DNA of 64,000 bases from PBB1 sp965229345 (GTDB taxonomy: Bacteria > Pseudomonadota > Gammaproteobacteria > Burkholderiales > Burkholderiaceae_C), in contig OZ245872.1 of assembly GCA_965229345.1 (NCBI GenBank), forward strand, positions 1-64,000, written 5' to 3'. Of the stretch, positions 63,118 through 64,000 are shown piece by piece (position 1 is the stretch's first letter; each line of letters begins with the position of its first letter). The translations under genes and the position numbers were made by a program. Under the pieces are notes generated by a model, which was given only the letters and a program-made list of their open reading frames with translations, was not told where the DNA came from and searched no databases.

Positions 63118-64000
63118 ATGACCGCAGACCACGCCCCTTCCGCGCCGCCCTCACCTGCCGTTGCCAGCACGGCGGCAGACGAGAACCAGCTGATCACCGA
63201 ACGCCGCGAGAAGCTGGCGGCGGTACGCGCATCGGCGCAGGCCGGTGGAGGCGTCGCCTTCCCGAACGACTTCAAGCCCGCGAACCGCGCTGCCGAACTG
63301 GTCGCCGCCTACGGCGAGCGCAGCAACGAGGAGCTCGAAGCGTTGAACCTCACGGTCAGCGTGGCGGGCCGGATGCTGCTGAAGCGGGTGATGGGCAAGG
63401 CCAGCTTCTGCACGCTGCAAGACGGCTCACTCGGCGCCACCGGCGGGCGCATTCAGCTGTTCGTCACCAAGGACGCACTGGGCGAGACCCCCTACGACGC
63501 CTTCAAGCACTGGGACCTGGGCGACATCCTCGGCGCCGTGGGCACGCTCTTCAAGACCAAGACCGGCGAGTTGTCGGTGCGCGTGACCACGCTGCGCCTC
63601 TTGACCAAGAGCCTGCGACCGCTGCCCGACAAGTTCCACGGCATGACCGACCAGGAACAGAAGTACCGCCAGCGCTATGTCGACCTGATCACCGACGACG
63701 CCGCCCGGGCGCGATTCACCGCTCGCAGCAAGGCGCTGAGTTCGATCCGCCAGTTCATGGTCGACCATGGCTTCATGGAAGTCGAAACCCCGATGCTGCA
63801 CCCGATCCCGGGCGGCGCCAACGCGAAGCCCTTCGTCACCCACCACAACGCGCTCGACCAGCAGATGTTCCTGCGCATCGCGCCCGAGCTGTACCTGAAG
63901 CGCCTGATCGTCGGCGGCTTCGAGCGTGTGTTCGAGATCAACCGCAGCTTCCGCAACGAAGGCATCAGCGTTCGGCACAACCCCGAATTCACGATGATGG
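63118..64000 (+). CDS. lysS: Lysyl-tRNA synthetase (3' truncated by window end)
   Basis: The open frame runs to the last base of the window (294 codons visible). A short Ala/Pro-rich lead is followed by ENQLITERREKLAAVRASA and the OB-fold anticodon domain (LTVSVAGRMLLKRVMGKASFCTLQDG). The start of the class II catalytic core is visible: YRQRYVDLI, motif 1 FMEVETPMLHPIPGGANAKPF and motif 2 FEINRSFRNEGISVRHNPEFTMM. It charges tRNA-Lys. The remaining C-terminal third with motif 3 lies outside. Confidence 0.97.
   Translation, partial: MTADHAPSAPPSPAVASTAADENQLITERREKLAAVRASAQAGGGVAFPNDFKPANRAAELVAAYGERSNEELEALNLTVSVAGRMLLKRVMGKASFCTLQDGSLGATGGRIQLFVTKDALGETPYDAFKHWDLGDILGAVGTLFKTKTGELSVRVTTLRLLTKSLRPLPDKFHGMTDQEQKYRQRYVDLITDDAARARFTARSKALSSIRQFMVDHGFMEVETPMLHPIPGGANAKPFVTHHNALDQQMFLRIAPELYLKRLIVGGFERVFEINRSFRNEGISVRHNPEFTMM

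Overview
The window is high-GC DNA from a betaproteobacterium. Three things point to Burkholderiales, probably near Leptothrix, Rubrivivax, Methylibium or Ideonella: the order fabF-rpoE-rseA-rseB-mucD-lepA-lepB-rnc-era-recO-pdxJ-acpS-nagZ, a PEP-CTERM sorted protein, and the ure/fbp arrangement. The genus is inferred from gene order and protein character, not from a search.

Left part (1-16.4 kb). After the end of a LuxR-type response regulator comes a four-gene minus-strand unit (WbqC-like protein, hexapeptide acetyltransferase, WecE-type aminotransferase, WecF-type transferase) that looks like a compact 4-acetamido-4,6-dideoxygalactose (Fuc4NAc) module. The urease locus follows on the plus strand. 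ureA, a 53-codon His-rich membrane protein, ureB and ureC are separated from ureE-ureF-ureG by a PEP-CTERM protein and an iron(III) ABC transporter (fbpC, fbpB, fbpA in alternating orientations). No ureD is present. Immediately after ureG is a small accessory island (14.2-16.4 kb). It holds an attI-like site, a gene cassette ending in a well-formed attC, a second cassette-like gene, a possible tyrosine recombinase relic, and an antitoxin/toxin pair bounded by a 36-bp direct repeat of the 3' end of psd.

Middle part (16.4-46.8 kb). This is core chromosome. On the minus strand are psd, an S49 peptidase, a Rieske protein, a HAD phosphatase and rluC. rne follows on the plus strand with a long structured leader and a strong terminator. 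Then comes a minus-strand run of 22 genes (43.9 down to 24.2 kb): yceD, rpmF, plsX, fabH, fabD, fabG, acpP, fabF, a YgfX-like protein, rpoE, rseA, rseB, mucD, lepA, lepB, a DUF4845-type protein, rnc, era, recO, pdxJ, acpS and nagZ. The run links lipid synthesis, the envelope-stress sigma factor, secretion and RNA processing. The largest gap in it, upstream of lepA, holds a terminator, a series of stem-loops and two DnaA-box matches. maf, an RsmI-like methyltransferase and an RhlE-type helicase follow.

Right part (46.9-64 kb). rmlBDAC (dTDP-rhamnose) and a WecA-like initiating transferase lie on the plus strand. They face a minus-strand surface-polysaccharide operon: CapD/WbpM-type dehydratase, PglC/WcaJ-type sugar transferase, ArnB-like aminotransferase, three methyltransferases, three glycosyltransferases, a Wzx flippase and a WlbB/WbpD-type acetyltransferase. 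No Wzy polymerase is recognisable. The dTDP-4-keto-6-deoxyglucose made by RmlA/RmlB is also the substrate needed by the WecE-type enzyme at 1.9-3.0 kb, so the two sugar regions may be metabolically linked. The window ends inside lysS.
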